A stretch of 64,000 nucleotides of DNA from Lonsdalea britannica (GCF_002111595.1 NZ_LUTN01000004.1:62001-126000); one strand, 5' to 3'; shown: positions 1 to 10,595, counted from the first letter of the stretch. Program-made: numbers and translations. Notes: generated from the letters alone by a model not told the origin.

Positions 1-289
1 TGATCGCGAGAATTCGCTCCGCCATCACTTCCGTTTTAGGCTGACCGGTATGCTGACGCAGCGCATGAATCTGTCGATTGGTATTACTGACGCAGACATC
101 GTCCATATCAATCAAGGTGATCGCGCCGATACCCGTACGCGCCAGCGCTTCCGCCGCCCAGGAGCCGACGCCACCGATGCCAATCACGCAAACGTGCGCC
201 TCGGCGAACAGCGACAACGCCTGCTGCCCGTACAGCCGGGCCGTACCGCCGAAGCGCTGCAGATAGCTTTCAGATAACTGTGAACTCAT
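1..289 (-). CDS. tcdA: tRNA threonylcarbamoyladenosine dehydratase TcdA (partial, C-terminus beyond window)
   Basis: The reverse strand encodes about 96 residues beginning MSSQLSESYLQRFGGTARLYG, followed by a nucleotide-binding glycine loop (VIGIGGVGSWAAEALARTG) and the acidic segment LIDMDDVCVSNTNRQ. This is the E1/ThiF-like N-terminus of TcdA (CsdL), which cyclises the t6A37 modification of ANN-decoding tRNAs using ATP. The start codon at 289-287 is preceded by an AGGTGG ribosome site. The gene is cut by the window edge, so only the ATP-binding half is visible. It lies next to mltA, as in E. coli. Confidence 0.9.
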   Translation of the reverse strand, partial: MSSQLSESYLQRFGGTARLYGQQALSLFAEAHVCVIGIGGVGSWAAEALARTGIGAITLIDMDDVCVSNTNRQIHALRQHTGQPKTEVMAERILAI

Positions 290-425
290 GACTAACCACC
301 TTTACGGGTAACGACTTGGAGAAAACAAACGGCGAGGATGATAACGCAGTGCGACGCATTTGCGGAGTGAGAGATAAAACGAAATGTCAGCTTTGTGGAG
401 AATTCGCGGTCAGAGCGCAAAGATG

Positions 426-452
426 ACGAAGCGGGCGCAGAGCCCGCTTCGT
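426..452 (-). terminator. hairpin downstream of mltA
   Basis: A perfect 11-bp stem (ACGAAGCGGGC / GCCCGCTTCGT) with a 5-nt loop lies just beyond the mltA stop. The following T-rich tract is weak (TCATCTTT on the minus strand), so it may act as an attenuating or mRNA-end hairpin. Confidence 0.6.
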
Positions 453-459
453 GATGCCA

Positions 460-1635
460 TTACTCAGAGAAGGTCACCACCGGCGGCTTTCCTAGTAATC
501 CGCCGCTGGTTGTCTGCGCTGGCGTAGCGCTCAGCAACAGCTCGGAACTTTGCGGCTGCGTGTTACGCAACACCCAGACTCGCCCATAGTGGTTATAAAA
601 ACCGGCGGCATGACCCGCTTCAGGGCCGATCCCCTGATAGATGTCGAAGTGCTGTCCCTTGATCGCACCGCCGACATCCAATGCAATCATCAGGCGCATT
701 TCATATTTGCCGTTGAACTTGCCCTGATTATCCAGCAGCGGAACTTCCGCCAGCAGCACGCTCCCTTCGGGGATCAACGATCGGTCGGAGGCGACCGACG
801 CTTTGGCAACCAGAGGCACCGCGCTCGCGCCACGCACTAACGCTGCGTCCATCGGTTTGAAGAACACAAAGGAAGGATTCTGTTCCAGCAGTTGACGAAC
901 TTCCTGTTCCGAATGGGTATCCGCCCAATGACGGATCGCCTGCATCGACATATTTTCTTTCGCAACTTCACCTTCATCAATCAGGACTTTGCCAATGCTG
1001 CGGTAGGCATGACCGTTTTTGCCTGCGTAAGCAAAGAATGTCAGAGGCCGGCCGTCACCGAAGTCGACATACCCGCTTCCCTGCACTTCCATCATGAAGT
1101 TATCCATTAAAGAGTTGCTCCAACCCAAAATCGGAGCATTGCCGAGCGCGCCTGCGTAAATGCCCGCGCGATCCGGAAGACGACGGTTTTTCTTGCCCCG
1201 CGACGGCATGCCATAGATAGGATACTGGAACTCCCCCTGGCGGGTGTAACGAGCCTGTACCACCGGAGTGTAGTAGCCGGTGAACTGAACGTTGCCGAAG
1301 CCGTCGACCCCTTCCATTTGCCAGGAGCCTAAACCGAACTTGTTGAGTTCACGTGTATCGCCGCCTGACAGCATCCAGTTTTGAATGGCCTGGAACGTGG
1401 CGTTATTGTTGCTATAAAGCGAGGGAGAATCTGTCTGAATGTGCGTGACTTGACTGGCGAAGTCGCCAGCGTTGATCGGCTTGCCGTGCGTGTTAGGTTC
1501 GTTCACCATTTTTAGAGGCTGAGTGAGATGTCCGTCTTTATACTGCTGACCCTGATCGGTAGGTCGACTCTGACATCCCGCCAAAACGGCGATCACTAAG
1601 CCGACTAACACATAACTGCCCCGCCATCCTTTCAT
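460..1635 (-). CDS. mltA: membrane-bound lytic murein transglycosylase A
   Basis: 391 residues, close to E. coli MltA (365). The N-terminus is a lipoprotein signal with lipobox LAGC (Cys about residue 21), so the enzyme is expected to be anchored in the outer membrane. The body contains the MltA domain (GYYTPVVQARYT, FMMEVQGSGYV) and the C-terminal 3D domain with the Asp-rich ALDVGGAIKGQHFDIYQG segment that carries the catalytic aspartate. It cleaves the MurNAc-GlcNAc bond of peptidoglycan with 1,6-anhydro product formation. It stands as a single gene with its own downstream hairpin, next to the tRNA-Met cluster as in E. coli. The start is supported by a GGAAGA ribosome site. Confidence 0.95.
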   Translation of the reverse strand: MKGWRGSYVLVGLVIAVLAGCQSRPTDQGQQYKDGHLTQPLKMVNEPNTHGKPINAGDFASQVTHIQTDSPSLYSNNNATFQAIQNWMLSGGDTRELNKFGLGSWQMEGVDGFGNVQFTGYYTPVVQARYTRQGEFQYPIYGMPSRGKKNRRLPDRAGIYAGALGNAPILGWSNSLMDNFMMEVQGSGYVDFGDGRPLTFFAYAGKNGHAYRSIGKVLIDEGEVAKENMSMQAIRHWADTHSEQEVRQLLEQNPSFVFFKPMDAALVRGASAVPLVAKASVASDRSLIPEGSVLLAEVPLLDNQGKFNGKYEMRLMIALDVGGAIKGQHFDIYQGIGPEAGHAAGFYNHYGRVWVLRNTQPQSSELLLSATPAQTTSGGLLGKPPVVTFSE

Positions 1636-1820
1636 TCTTCCGCGCTCTCTTCATAAGTGGTGTCCAACGCGGAACGATAGCAAACGGGTCGGTAAAATGA
1701 AATGCGATCAATCCCCCAAACCGCGCCGTTCCACATAAACAATATCCTTACCTGTTTTGCGGTAATAGATGAAGAAACAAACAAAGACAAGTTAAATCAT
1801 GGATTTTTGCCAAAAAGGGG

Positions 1821-1848
1821 TTGCATAGAAACGCTTGGAGAGTATAGT
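1821..1848 (+). promoter_or_regulatory. promoter of the initiator tRNA cluster
   Basis: A -35-like TTGCAT (1821-1826) and a -10-like TATAGT (1843-1848) are separated by 16 bp. A GC-rich discriminator (GCGC) follows, typical of growth-rate-regulated stable RNA promoters. The first tRNA begins 13 nt after the -10 box. Confidence 0.65.
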
Positions 1849-1861
1849 GCGCTTCCACGGA

Positions 1862-1938
<77 letters not shown>

Positions 1939-1988
1939 ATTCACGTTTGAGACGTGAAAGCAGTAAGAAAGAAAAGCCATAATACGGA

Positions 1989-2065
<77 letters not shown>

Positions 2066-2116
2066 ATTTATGCCTGAGAAGTGAAAAGCAGTAAGAAAGA
2101 AAAGTCAGAATACGGA

Positions 2117-2193
<77 letters not shown>

Positions 2194-2202
2194 ATTAACA
2201 TT

Positions 2203-2225
2203 AAGCACCTTAACGGGTGTTTTTT
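2203..2225 (+). terminator. terminator of tRNA-fMet cluster
   Basis: A short stem (AAGCACC / GGTGTTT, one G-T wobble) with a 6-nt loop runs into a T-rich tract, 10 nt after the last tRNA. Confidence 0.7.
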
Positions 2226-2306
2226 GCGTTTTAGGGCCACCTCATCTTCAGGTTTTTCAAATCGAAAGGGACGCACCGTAGCCCGTCCTCCCCTTCTCTT
2301 CGCTAA

Positions 2307-3545
2307 CTATCTGGCCCGCTGAGCGAAATACGCTTTGATCCCTTCGAAAATAGATTGCGCCACCTGCTGCTGGAATCGTGCAGTACGCAATTTACGCTCT
2401 TCTTCCGGATTACTGATAAAGGCGGTTTCCACCAAAACAGAGGGAATATCCGGCGCTTTTAATACCGCGAATCCCGCCTGGTCGACGCTATTTTTATGCA
2501 GGTGGTTGATGCGCCCCATCCGACGCAGAATTTCTCCGCCGAACTTGAGGCTATCGCTAATTGTCAGCGTCTGCACCATATCCAGCATCGTGTGGTCGAG
2601 ATAGCGATCGCCGCTCATGCTGACCCCACCGATGAGGTCGGATTCGTTCTGAGTCTGTGCCAGAAAACGCGCAGCAGAACTGGTCGCTCCCTTTTTCGAC
2701 AGCGCAAAGACCGACGACCCTTTAGCCGCACGGTTGGTAAACGCATCCGCGTGAATGGAAACAAACAAATCGGACCGCTGCTTGCGGGCTTTCGCCACTC
2801 GCACCTGTAGCGGTATAAATACGTCTTCATTGCGTGTCATATACGCTTTCATGTTGGGTTCACGATCGATCAACGCTTTCAGGCGACGCGCAATTTGCAG
2901 CACGACGTCCTTTTCACGCGTCCGATTTTTGCCGATCGCGCCGGGATCTTCCCCGCCATGTCCCGGATCCAACATCACCACCAGCGGTCTTTCCCGACCG
3001 GGCTTTCCGGCAAGCGGCGCCTCCGTCGGCAGCGTACGTTCAAGATCGCCCTTGTTGTAATCCTCCAGCAACGCCAGCAGCGGATCTTCCGCATTGTCGT
3101 AGCGACCCTCGATCGGGTAAAGATCAAGCACCAGACGATTTTTGAATCCGGCGACCGGCGACAGCGCGAATGTTTTGGGGCTGACCTGCTGCTTCAGTTC
3201 CAGCACCAGCCGCACCGTCCGCTTGTCGAACTGTCCTGCCCGGGCGGTCTTGATATAAGGGTCGCCTTGATTGAAACGCTGGCCTACATTTTTTAGCACG
3301 CTGTTCAGCGAGACATTTTCGATGTCCACCACCAACCGCCGGGGATTATCCAGCATGAACTGCCGATACTTCAGAGGATGACTGGATTCCAGCGTGACGC
3401 GGGTATAGGCCGATGCAGGCCAGATACGCACGGCGATAATCTGCGATGTGGCGGCGATACCCACGCCGGTAACACTCAACAGCCAGGTCGCAGCCGCACC
3501 CTGTAATAGTCTTCGGCGGGTCAGGGGGTGATTCGAATCAGACAT
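2307..3545 (-). CDS. amiC: N-acetylmuramoyl-L-alanine amidase AmiC
   Basis: 412 residues; E. coli AmiC has 417. The N-terminus carries a twin-arginine signal (TRRRLLQG, followed by a hydrophobic stretch to about residue 32), so it is exported folded to the periplasm. An AMIN domain (about 35-135) that targets the division septum precedes a zinc amidase_3 domain. That domain shows [20 protein letters not shown] and [14 protein letters not shown], which hold the zinc ligands and the catalytic glutamate. It splits daughter-cell peptidoglycan when activated by NlpD. It is divergent from argA, as in E. coli. Confidence 0.95.
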   Translation of the reverse strand: MSDSNHPLTRRRLLQGAAATWLLSVTGVGIAATSQIIAVRIWPASAYTRVTLESSHPLKYRQFMLDNPRRLVVDIENVSLNSVLKNVGQRFNQGDPYIKTARAGQFDKRTVRLVLELKQQVSPKTFALSPVAGFKNRLVLDLYPIEGRYDNAEDPLLALLEDYNKGDLERTLPTEAPLAGKPGRERPLVVMLDPGHGGEDPGAIGKNRTREKDVVLQIARRLKALIDREPNMKAYMTRNEDVFIPLQVRVAKARKQRSDLFVSIHADAFTNRAAKGSSVFALSKKGATSSAARFLAQTQNESDLIGGVSMSGDRYLDHTMLDMVQTLTISDSLKFGGEILRRMGRINHLHKNSVDQAGFAVLKAPDIPSVLVETAFISNPEEERKLRTARFQQQVAQSIFEGIKAYFAQRAR

Positions 3546-3730
3546 GCAGCTCCGGTTTACGTACGGGGTAACAACTAATGACGATAAAAAGGTTATGTTT
3601 TTCAGAAACGCCCGAAACTTTAGCGAATCTGCCCCATACTGTCATGGAAAAAGTTTCCCGCTTGAGCGTGAATACAGGGGTCGCGGCATGAAAAAATGCG
3701 GACGATGAAACGCTTGCCTTTTACGCCATT

Positions 3731-3767
3731 AAGAATAAAAATACAAAAATACCGAATAAAAATTCAG
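3731..3767 (+). promoter_or_regulatory. paired ArgR operator (ARG boxes) upstream of argA
   Basis: A near-perfect palindromic core GAATAAAAATTC (3754-3765) is preceded by a related core GAATAAAAATAC (3733-3744). The cores are offset by exactly 21 bp, the usual spacing of two 18-bp ARG boxes bound by one ArgR hexamer. They sit directly upstream of the argA ribosome site, so arginine repression of argA is expected. Confidence 0.75.
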
Positions 3768-3777
3768 GGGGCTCGCA

Positions 3778-5102
3778 GTGAAGGAACGTAGTACAGAACT
3801 GGTCCAAGCTTCCGCCATTCAGTTCCTTATATCAACGCGCATCGCGGAAAAACGTTCGTCATCATGCTCGGCGGTGAAGCGATTGAGCATGAAAACTTCA
3901 GCAATATCGTCAGCGACATCGGTCTGCTTCACAGCCTGGGCATCAAGCTGGTAGTTGTCTACGGCGCCCGTCCGCAGATCGACGCCAATCTGGTCGCACA
4001 CCATTGCGAGCCGACCTACCACAAACATACCCGTATCACCGACAGCACTACGCTGGAGCTGGTGAAGCAAGCCGCCGGCATGCTACAGCTGGACATCACC
4101 GCCCGCCTGTCGATGAGCCTGACCAATACGCCGCTGCAGGGCGCGCATATCAACGTCGTCAGCGGCAATTTCGTCATCGCCCAACCGCTTGGCGTGGATG
4201 ACGGCGTGGACTACTGCCATAGCGGCCGTATTCGTCGTATCGACGAAGAGGCGCTTCATCGACAGCTGGCGAGCGGCGCTATCGTGCTGCTCGGCCCTGT
4301 AGCAGTTTCCGTGACCGGCGAAAGCTTCAATTTAACCTCAGAAGAGGTAGCGACGCAGCTGGCGATAAAACTGCGGGCGGAAAAGATGATCGGCTTCTGC
4401 GCCGAGCAAGGCGTCACCGACGAGAACGGTAATGTAATTCCGGAAATGCTGCCGGAAGAGGCACAGCACCTGATTCAGAGCCAAGAGGAAGTGGAAGACT
4501 TCAATTCCGAAGTGGTACGTTTCCTGCGCGGTGCCGTAAAAGCCTGCCGCAGCGGAGTACGCCGCAGCCACCTCATCAGCTATCAGGAAGAGGGCGCGCT
4601 ATTGCAGGAGCTGTTTTCCCGCGATGGTATCGGGACGCAGGTCGTCATGGAGAGCGCCGAGCAGGTGCGCCGCGCGACCATCAACGATATCGGGGGGATT
4701 CTGGAACTGATTCATCCGCTGGAACAGCAAGGGATCCTGGTGCGTCGCTCCCGCGAACAGCTGGAAATGGAAATCGACAAATTCACCGTGGTCGTTCGAG
4801 ACAACCTGACCATCGCCTGTGCGGCGCTTTATCCGTTCCCTGAAGAAAGCATTGCCGAGATGGCGTGCGTGGCGGTGCATCCGGAATACCGCAACTCTTC
4901 CCGAGGCGACCAGCTACTGCATCACATCGAGACTCAGGCCCGTCATCAGGGACTTAAACGCCTGTTCGTGCTGACGACGCACAGTATCCACTGGTTCCAG
5001 GAGCGCGGCTTCCAGCCCGCTGAAGTCGCGATGCTGCCAAGGCGTAAGCAGGAGCTGTATAACTATCAGCGCCGCTCGAAAATACTTGTCCTGGACCTCT
5101 AA
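3778..5102 (+). pseudogene. argA: N-acetylglutamate synthase argA, one-base frameshift near codon 11
   Basis: ArgA makes N-acetylglutamate from glutamate and acetyl-CoA, the first step of arginine synthesis. The body (from 3864) reads through an amino-acid-kinase-like domain ([38 protein letters not shown]) and a C-terminal GNAT acetyltransferase domain ([16 protein letters not shown]), ending [12 protein letters not shown]. The conserved N-terminus is present from the GTG at 3778 ([10 protein letters not shown], with an AGGGGG ribosome site) but is out of frame. The expected GGC TTC CGC CAT is read as GCTTCCGCCAT, one G missing at about 3808. Restoring it gives 441 residues (E. coli 443). 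Real decay or a sequencing error are both possible. Translation from the internal ATG at 3864 would lose about 28 residues. Confidence 0.9.
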
Positions 5103-5124
5103 AGCGCTCACGCCGGACCAGACC

Positions 5125-5151
5125 GGCGCGAAAGCTCTGTTCTTTCGCGCC
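5125..5151. terminator. bidirectional terminator between convergent argA and recD
   Basis: A perfect 10-bp stem (GGCGCGAAAG / CTTTCGCGCC) with a 7-nt loop lies between the argA and recD stops and is followed by CTCTTTCTTTC. It can serve both strands. Confidence 0.8.
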
Positions 5152-5176
5152 GCCTCTTTCTTTCATCCTTTTCGAT

Positions 5177-7048
5177 TTAACCCGACGACTCCACCATCAA
5201 AGATCGAATACGCGCCTCAAGTCCGCTATAGCGCTGCGTCGGCGTACTCACCGCCCGACACAATATTGCGCTATCGCTGAAAAGCGACAGACGCTGTCGA
5301 GCGCGAGTGATCGCGGTGTACACCAACTCACGCGTCAAGACGGGTAGAAAGTGATTCGGCAGCGCCAGCGACGTGTGTTCGAACTCGGAGCCTTGAGACT
5401 TATGCACCGTCATAGCATAGGCCGTTTCATGCGGCGGCAGACGGCTAGGCGCGACCGATTTGGTTCGACCATCCGGCAGTTGGAAATAGACCCGCAGCTC
5501 CCCTTGTTCGTTCGTCATACTAATGCCAATGTCGCCGTTGAATAGCCCCAGCACCGCGTCGTTTCGCTCAACCATTACCGGACGGCCGACATACCAGCGC
5601 CCGCCATTAAGCGTGGGCCGTTGAATCAGTCCCGCCACCTGCAATGCGCGTTCAATCCTCTGATTCAGTCCGGCGACGCCAAACGGCCCCTCTCGTAGCG
5701 CACACAGCTGTCGGTAACGTTGAAAAGCTCGCAGTACTTGCTCCGGAGCATCACCGCGATGAATACGCTGAAGATAATCCGTGTACCCGTCCACCGCCTG
5801 ATCCAACAGGCGCTGATAGTCTGCGTTATCCGCCAGAGGCAGACAGACGATATCGTCATACCCGTGCTGCAAAATAGCCTGTAGCTGTGCTTCGTCGCCC
5901 CGGTTGACCGCCTTCGCGAACTGACCAATGCCCGAGTCCGCTGTGAAACGGTAACTCTTGCGCAGCAGACAAATGCTGTCAGCCACCGAGGCATTTTCCG
6001 CCGAGCCCGGTTCTAACGTGCAACCGGTAAGGCGATTCAGCTGCAGACCGCGCTTCTGGCTATAGCCCTGTTCGGCGAAGCGACAGATGTCGCCCAGCAC
6101 CGCCCCGGCCTCGACCGAAGCCAGCTGGTCGCGGTCGCCCAACAGGATGATGCGGGCCTGCGGCGGCAGCGCGGCGATCAGATTCGCCATCATCGGAAGA
6201 TCGACCATCGAGGCTTCGTCCACCACCAGGACATCCAAATGCAGCGGATTATCCTGATGGTAGCGCAGACGCTGGCTGTCCGGCACCGCCCCCAACAGGC
6301 GGTGCAGCGTGGTAGCTTCCTGCGGAAAAGCCATTCGCTGAGCGTCGCTGAGCGGCAGCTGGCTTAACACGCTGCCCAACGATTCGGTGAGACGCGCGGC
6401 GGCTTTTCCAGTGGGCGCCGCCAGCTGAATACGCGGCGACGGCCCATCCTGCAGTTCTATCAGCGCCGCCAGCAGTCTGGCGACCGTCGTCGTTTTACCG
6501 GTACCCGGCCCTCCTGAAATCACCGCAATTCGCCGGGTCAGTGCGACCGCCGCTGCGATCTTTTGCCAGTCGGCTTCGCCCTCCACCGCAGGAAACAGGC
6601 CATCCAACACCACGCGGATACGGGCTTCGTCATAGACAGGCTCGGCACGATTACCGGCGATAAACTGCGCGACTCGGCACTCTCCCTGCCAGCTGCGCTG
6701 CAGGTACAGATTGTCCTGCTGAAAAACCAGCGGGGCAGGATCTTCACCCTCGCCGACGGCGGGTTCGTTCAACAACCGCTGTCGCCATTCACCTTCATCC
6801 GGTTTCCCTAACCGCTGCCAGATTTCCTGAGCCAGCGCCCGATCCCGACCGTCAAACAAGGCGTTAGGATGAAGCTGTGACAGCGGCAGACAAACGTGCC
6901 CCGCGCCCACGTAGGCGCTGAGGCACGCCGCCGCCAGCAGGAGATACGGCTGGTCGTCGTCCGCCAGCATCCGGGCAAACTGCACGTCCAGCGGACGCAA
7001 CCAACGCCGCTGACGCGCTTCTTCCAACAGTTCAATCATGCCCGACAT
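5177..7048 (-). CDS. recD: exodeoxyribonuclease V alpha subunit RecD
   Basis: 623 residues (E. coli 608). RecD is the fast 5'-3' helicase of RecBCD. It has a Walker A motif GGPGTGKTTTVARLL near residue 180, the superfamily 1 motifs LAAPTGKAAARLTES, VVDEASMVD and LLGDRDQLASVEAGAVL, and a C-terminal UvrD_C_2 segment AMTVHKSQGSEFEHTSLALP. The start overlaps the 3' end of recB by 17 bp, indicating translational coupling. The reading frame is intact. Confidence 0.95.
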   Translation of the reverse strand: MSGMIELLEEARQRRWLRPLDVQFARMLADDDQPYLLLAAACLSAYVGAGHVCLPLSQLHPNALFDGRDRALAQEIWQRLGKPDEGEWRQRLLNEPAVGEGEDPAPLVFQQDNLYLQRSWQGECRVAQFIAGNRAEPVYDEARIRVVLDGLFPAVEGEADWQKIAAAVALTRRIAVISGGPGTGKTTTVARLLAALIELQDGPSPRIQLAAPTGKAAARLTESLGSVLSQLPLSDAQRMAFPQEATTLHRLLGAVPDSQRLRYHQDNPLHLDVLVVDEASMVDLPMMANLIAALPPQARIILLGDRDQLASVEAGAVLGDICRFAEQGYSQKRGLQLNRLTGCTLEPGSAENASVADSICLLRKSYRFTADSGIGQFAKAVNRGDEAQLQAILQHGYDDIVCLPLADNADYQRLLDQAVDGYTDYLQRIHRGDAPEQVLRAFQRYRQLCALREGPFGVAGLNQRIERALQVAGLIQRPTLNGGRWYVGRPVMVERNDAVLGLFNGDIGISMTNEQGELRVYFQLPDGRTKSVAPSRLPPHETAYAMTVHKSQGSEFEHTSLALPNHFLPVLTRELVYTAITRARQRLSLFSDSAILCRAVSTPTQRYSGLEARIRSLMVESSG

Positions 7049-10000
7049 GCGCGCCCTCCGTTACCTCTTCGCCGCAAAACAAACCATCCATATCGTCGAC
7101 AAACGCCCGGGACGGACGCGAGAAATAGATCCCGTTGCCGGGATGCTCGGCGCTGACGCCGCGTAAAAACAGATAAAAAACGCCGCCGAAGTGCTGTTCG
7201 TAGTCGTAGTCTGGCAGCCGGTGTCGCAGATAACGATGCAACGCCAGCGTGTAGAGCTGATACTGCAAATCGTACCGATGTTCCGCCATCGCCCGCATCA
7301 TGGCATCCTGCGTATAGGCGCTGGCGTCATGCCCCAGCCAGTTGGATTTGTAATCCAGCAGGTAGTAACGCCCCTCCCAGACAAACACCAGGTCGATAAA
7401 TCCCTTCAGCATGCCTTTGACCTGCTGGAACGATAAGGCCGGGCAGAGCGCGGAGAGCGGGTCATGATGTCGTATCAGACTATCCAACGCGTCGGCGGTG
7501 AGCATCCGCTGGATCGGCAGATAGAACTGCATCTCGGCCTGTTTATGCCCGTTACCCAGCTCGGCGAGCCGAATCCCGTCATCGTTAAGCGGCAAGCTCA
7601 GAACGTTCTCCATCCAGGGTTTCAGCACCGATAACCACTCATCCTCAATGCCATAGTGCCGAAGCTGTTCCAGTAGCCACTCGTCATCGATCGGCTGGGT
7701 GAAATCCAGCGTCTCGAACAGGCTGTGCAGAAACGTGCCCGGCGCGGCGCCGCGCGGAAACGAATGCGGCGAACGCTCTTCCACGTCCTCTTCCGCCGTT
7801 TCGCCCATCGAGTCGATATCGAAACGAGGCAACAACCCCTGAATGGTCTCGGAGCCATGCTGCTGCAACCCTGAGTAGCTGGTCACCCGCCAGCCGTCGC
7901 GCAGCCGACGGGTGTTGCGGCGCGCCTCGAGCGACGGCGGCAACGCCAGCTCGGGCTGCCACGGCTGTTCATCCTGCGCTGCCGCTATGCTTAAGCCGAT
8001 ACCCTCGCCTACCATGCCTTCAAGCTCAGCGATTAACGCCTCAGCGCTCGCGGCCTCACCGCGCTGCAACAAATAGCCCAGCGCGCTACGATGCATATCG
8101 CTATCGCCCTCTTTCTTCCGGGTTCCCTGAAACAACGGCGCGACCCCGACCGCACAGTGATAAACGGCGCGGGTCAACGCCACGTACAGCAACCGTAAAT
8201 CCTCCGCCAACCGCTCTTCTTCCGCCAGTTGCTGACTCTCTTCGCCGTTTTGCAGATCCAGCATGGCCCGAAAGTTTTTCCGGTCATGATAGATACCTTC
8301 CTGCTGAGGGCGAAAATTGCCGATGAAGGGCAACCAGACCAGTGGGTATTCCAACCCCTTGGATTTGTGAATGGTGACTATCTGTACCAAATGGCGGTCA
8401 CTCTCCAGCCGGAGCTGCTGATTTTCCGCCTGCGGGTTAGGCTGGGCGATCTGCTGGGCCAACCAGCGCACCAGCGCGTGTTCACTGTCTAACGACGCCG
8501 AGGCCTCCTGCAACAGTTCGCCGATATGCAGAATATCCGTCAGGCGACGTTCGCCGTCGACGCTCGCCAGCACATCCTCCGCCAGTCGACGATGCGTCAT
8601 CAGCGCACGCAGCATCGGTAGAACGCCGCGCTGCAGCCAGAGCTGCCGGTAGCGGGAAAACTCGTCAACCAGCGCATCCCAACTTGCTTCACTGCGGCTC
8701 AGCGCGTCCAGCGACGGCGCATCCATTCCCATGATGGTGGTCGCCATCGCCGCACGCAGCGCGCGCTCCTGTTCCGGCGCCAGCACCGCCTGCAGGATCC
8801 ACAGCATTTCCCGTGCTTCCGCCGTGGTGAATACGCTGTCGCGGTTGGACAGGTAGACCGACGGAATATACAGACGGTTCAGCGCCTGGCGGATCAGCAT
8901 CGCCTCACGGCGGCTGCGCACCAATACGGTGATATCCGCCGCCTGCACAGGGCTCTTTTGGCCTTTGCCCTTCATCAGCCATGCCTGCCCCAACTGGCCG
9001 GCGGTCAGCCAGTCGCGGATCTGCCCTGCGCACTGACGAGCCATCACCTGCTGATATTCTCCTACCCCGGTGCCTTCCTGACCGCTCAGCCAGAACTGCA
9101 GCGCCGGCGTTTTCACGCCGTTCATTTCAAAAGCATAAGACTGGTTGGGCGGCGCCGGGTTGACGGGCAGAAACGGTATTTGCTCGAAAATAAATGGGGC
9201 ATCGACGCGCTGGAACAGCTGGTTCACCGCCGCCACCATGCCCAGCGCGGATCGCCAGTTGGTGTCTAGCGTATAGTGTGACGACACCTCCGCGCGCGCG
9301 CGCATGTAGGTGAAAATATCCGCCCCGCGAAAGGCATAAATCGCCTGCTTCGGGTCGCCAATCATTAACCAGCCACACTGTGGCTGGTCAGCATAGATCG
9401 TATGGAAAATGCGATATTGCTGGGTATCCGTGTCCTGAAATTCATCGATCATCGCCACCGGATAACGCGTGCGAATCGCCTCCGCCAACTGCGCGCCTTC
9501 CGGCTGCTGCAATGCCTCATCCAAACGCCCCAAGAGATCGTCGAAGCCCAGCTCCGCCCGGCGCTGTTTCTCTTCCCGCACCGTGCGCTTGATCTCTCTC
9601 AGCGCCAGCCAGATGACCAGATCCTTGAGCGTCAGTGACTCCTGCAACAGCTGATCCACCGAGCTGAACACCGGGTGCAACGGCGGTTCGCCTTTGGTCG
9701 TGCTATCGATCAGCGCCTGCTGGCTAAAGCGTTTCAGATCTTTCGGCAGCTGGTAACTCTGCGTTGGCTGTTCGGCCCACTCGCCAATTTTGTGTATCCA
9801 GTTGGGCAGATTGCGACTGCTGTAACTCCGCTTATTGACCCCCGACGCACTGATCAGCGCCTCGAGACCAGACGCTTCACGCCACGCGTGTTTGAAGCTA
9901 TCAATCAGCGCCACAATACGCTGATGACGCTCCAGCAGCGTTTCTTCCTGCTGCGGTTTACGCAGCGTCGGCGTTTCACCGTGAAGATACGGCAGCAGCG

Positions 10001-10595
10001 TCTGCAACAAGGCTTCTGGCCCCCGCCACTGTTCACTCAACACCCTCACGACGTCCAGAGGCAGCGGATAGCAGTAGCGACGCCAGAAGTCGGCGCAGGC
10101 CTGACGGCGCAGCGGCTGCTCATCTTCCAGCAGTCGCTGTTCGAACAGGATGCCGGACTCGAAGGCGTGGGTCGTCAGCATCCGCTGGCAGAAGCCATGA
10201 ATCGTGTAGATGGCGGCTTCATCCATCTGTCGCTCCGCTCGCAGCAGCACCTCGGCCGCCTCCTGATGCCAACCCTGCGGGATGTCGGCCAGCAGTTGCT
10301 GCATGAGCGCATCACCCTCCTCTCCGCCCAGACAGGCGAGATAGAGAGCATGGATATTTTTACGGATACGCTCGCGCAGTTCTTCCGTCGCCGCCTCCGT
10401 AAAGGTAACCACCAGAATCTCTTCGACGAGCAAGGGACGCGGATAGGCGTGTTCACCACCTAGCCCCAGCAGTAAACGGAGATAAAGCGCGGACAGAGTA
10501 TAGGTTTTGCCCGTTCCCGCCGACGCTTCGATCAATCGCTCGCCAGACAGCGGCAACGTGAATAAATCAAGAGAATGAGGAGTCACTGTCGTCAT
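7032..10595 (-). CDS. recB: exodeoxyribonuclease V beta subunit RecB
   Basis: About 1187 residues from MTTVTPHSLDLFTLPL (E. coli 1180). It has a 3'-5' SF1 helicase domain with Walker A EASAGTGKTYTLSALYL and Walker B AMIDEFQDTDTQQYR, and motif VTIHKSKGLEYPLVWLPF. The C-terminal nuclease domain shows the catalytic D-x-K in YYLLDYKSNWLG. I chose the ATG at 10595 because the family starts just before the LPLxGERLIEASAGTGKT block. An in-frame upstream start would add 15 unrelated residues. It is co-directional with recC and overlaps recD. Confidence 0.95.
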   Translation of the reverse strand: MTTVTPHSLDLFTLPLSGERLIEASAGTGKTYTLSALYLRLLLGLGGEHAYPRPLLVEEILVVTFTEAATEELRERIRKNIHALYLACLGGEEGDALMQQLLADIPQGWHQEAAEVLLRAERQMDEAAIYTIHGFCQRMLTTHAFESGILFEQRLLEDEQPLRRQACADFWRRYCYPLPLDVVRVLSEQWRGPEALLQTLLPYLHGETPTLRKPQQEETLLERHQRIVALIDSFKHAWREASGLEALISASGVNKRSYSSRNLPNWIHKIGEWAEQPTQSYQLPKDLKRFSQQALIDSTTKGEPPLHPVFSSVDQLLQESLTLKDLVIWLALREIKRTVREEKQRRAELGFDDLLGRLDEALQQPEGAQLAEAIRTRYPVAMIDEFQDTDTQQYRIFHTIYADQPQCGWLMIGDPKQAIYAFRGADIFTYMRARAEVSSHYTLDTNWRSALGMVAAVNQLFQRVDAPFIFEQIPFLPVNPAPPNQSYAFEMNGVKTPALQFWLSGQEGTGVGEYQQVMARQCAGQIRDWLTAGQLGQAWLMKGKGQKSPVQAADITVLVRSRREAMLIRQALNRLYIPSVYLSNRDSVFTTAEAREMLWILQAVLAPEQERALRAAMATTIMGMDAPSLDALSRSEASWDALVDEFSRYRQLWLQRGVLPMLRALMTHRRLAEDVLASVDGERRLTDILHIGELLQEASASLDSEHALVRWLAQQIAQPNPQAENQQLRLESDRHLVQIVTIHKSKGLEYPLVWLPFIGNFRPQQEGIYHDRKNFRAMLDLQNGEESQQLAEEERLAEDLRLLYVALTRAVYHCAVGVAPLFQGTRKKEGDSDMHRSALGYLLQRGEAASAEALIAELEGMVGEGIGLSIAAAQDEQPWQPELALPPSLEARRNTRRLRDGWRVTSYSGLQQHGSETIQGLLPRFDIDSMGETAEEDVEERSPHSFPRGAAPGTFLHSLFETLDFTQPIDDEWLLEQLRHYGIEDEWLSVLKPWMENVLSLPLNDDGIRLAELGNGHKQAEMQFYLPIQRMLTADALDSLIRHHDPLSALCPALSFQQVKGMLKGFIDLVFVWEGRYYLLDYKSNWLGHDASAYTQDAMMRAMAEHRYDLQYQLYTLALHRYLRHRLPDYDYEQHFGGVFYLFLRGVSAEHPGNGIYFSRPSRAFVDDMDGLFCGEEVTEGAHVGHD

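Noticed and set aside
9675..10463. 262-codon plus-strand open frame opposite recB
   Set aside because: It mirrors the codon pattern of the clearly real recB on the other strand, has no ribosome site or recognisable domain, and is typical antisense openness in GC-rich genes.
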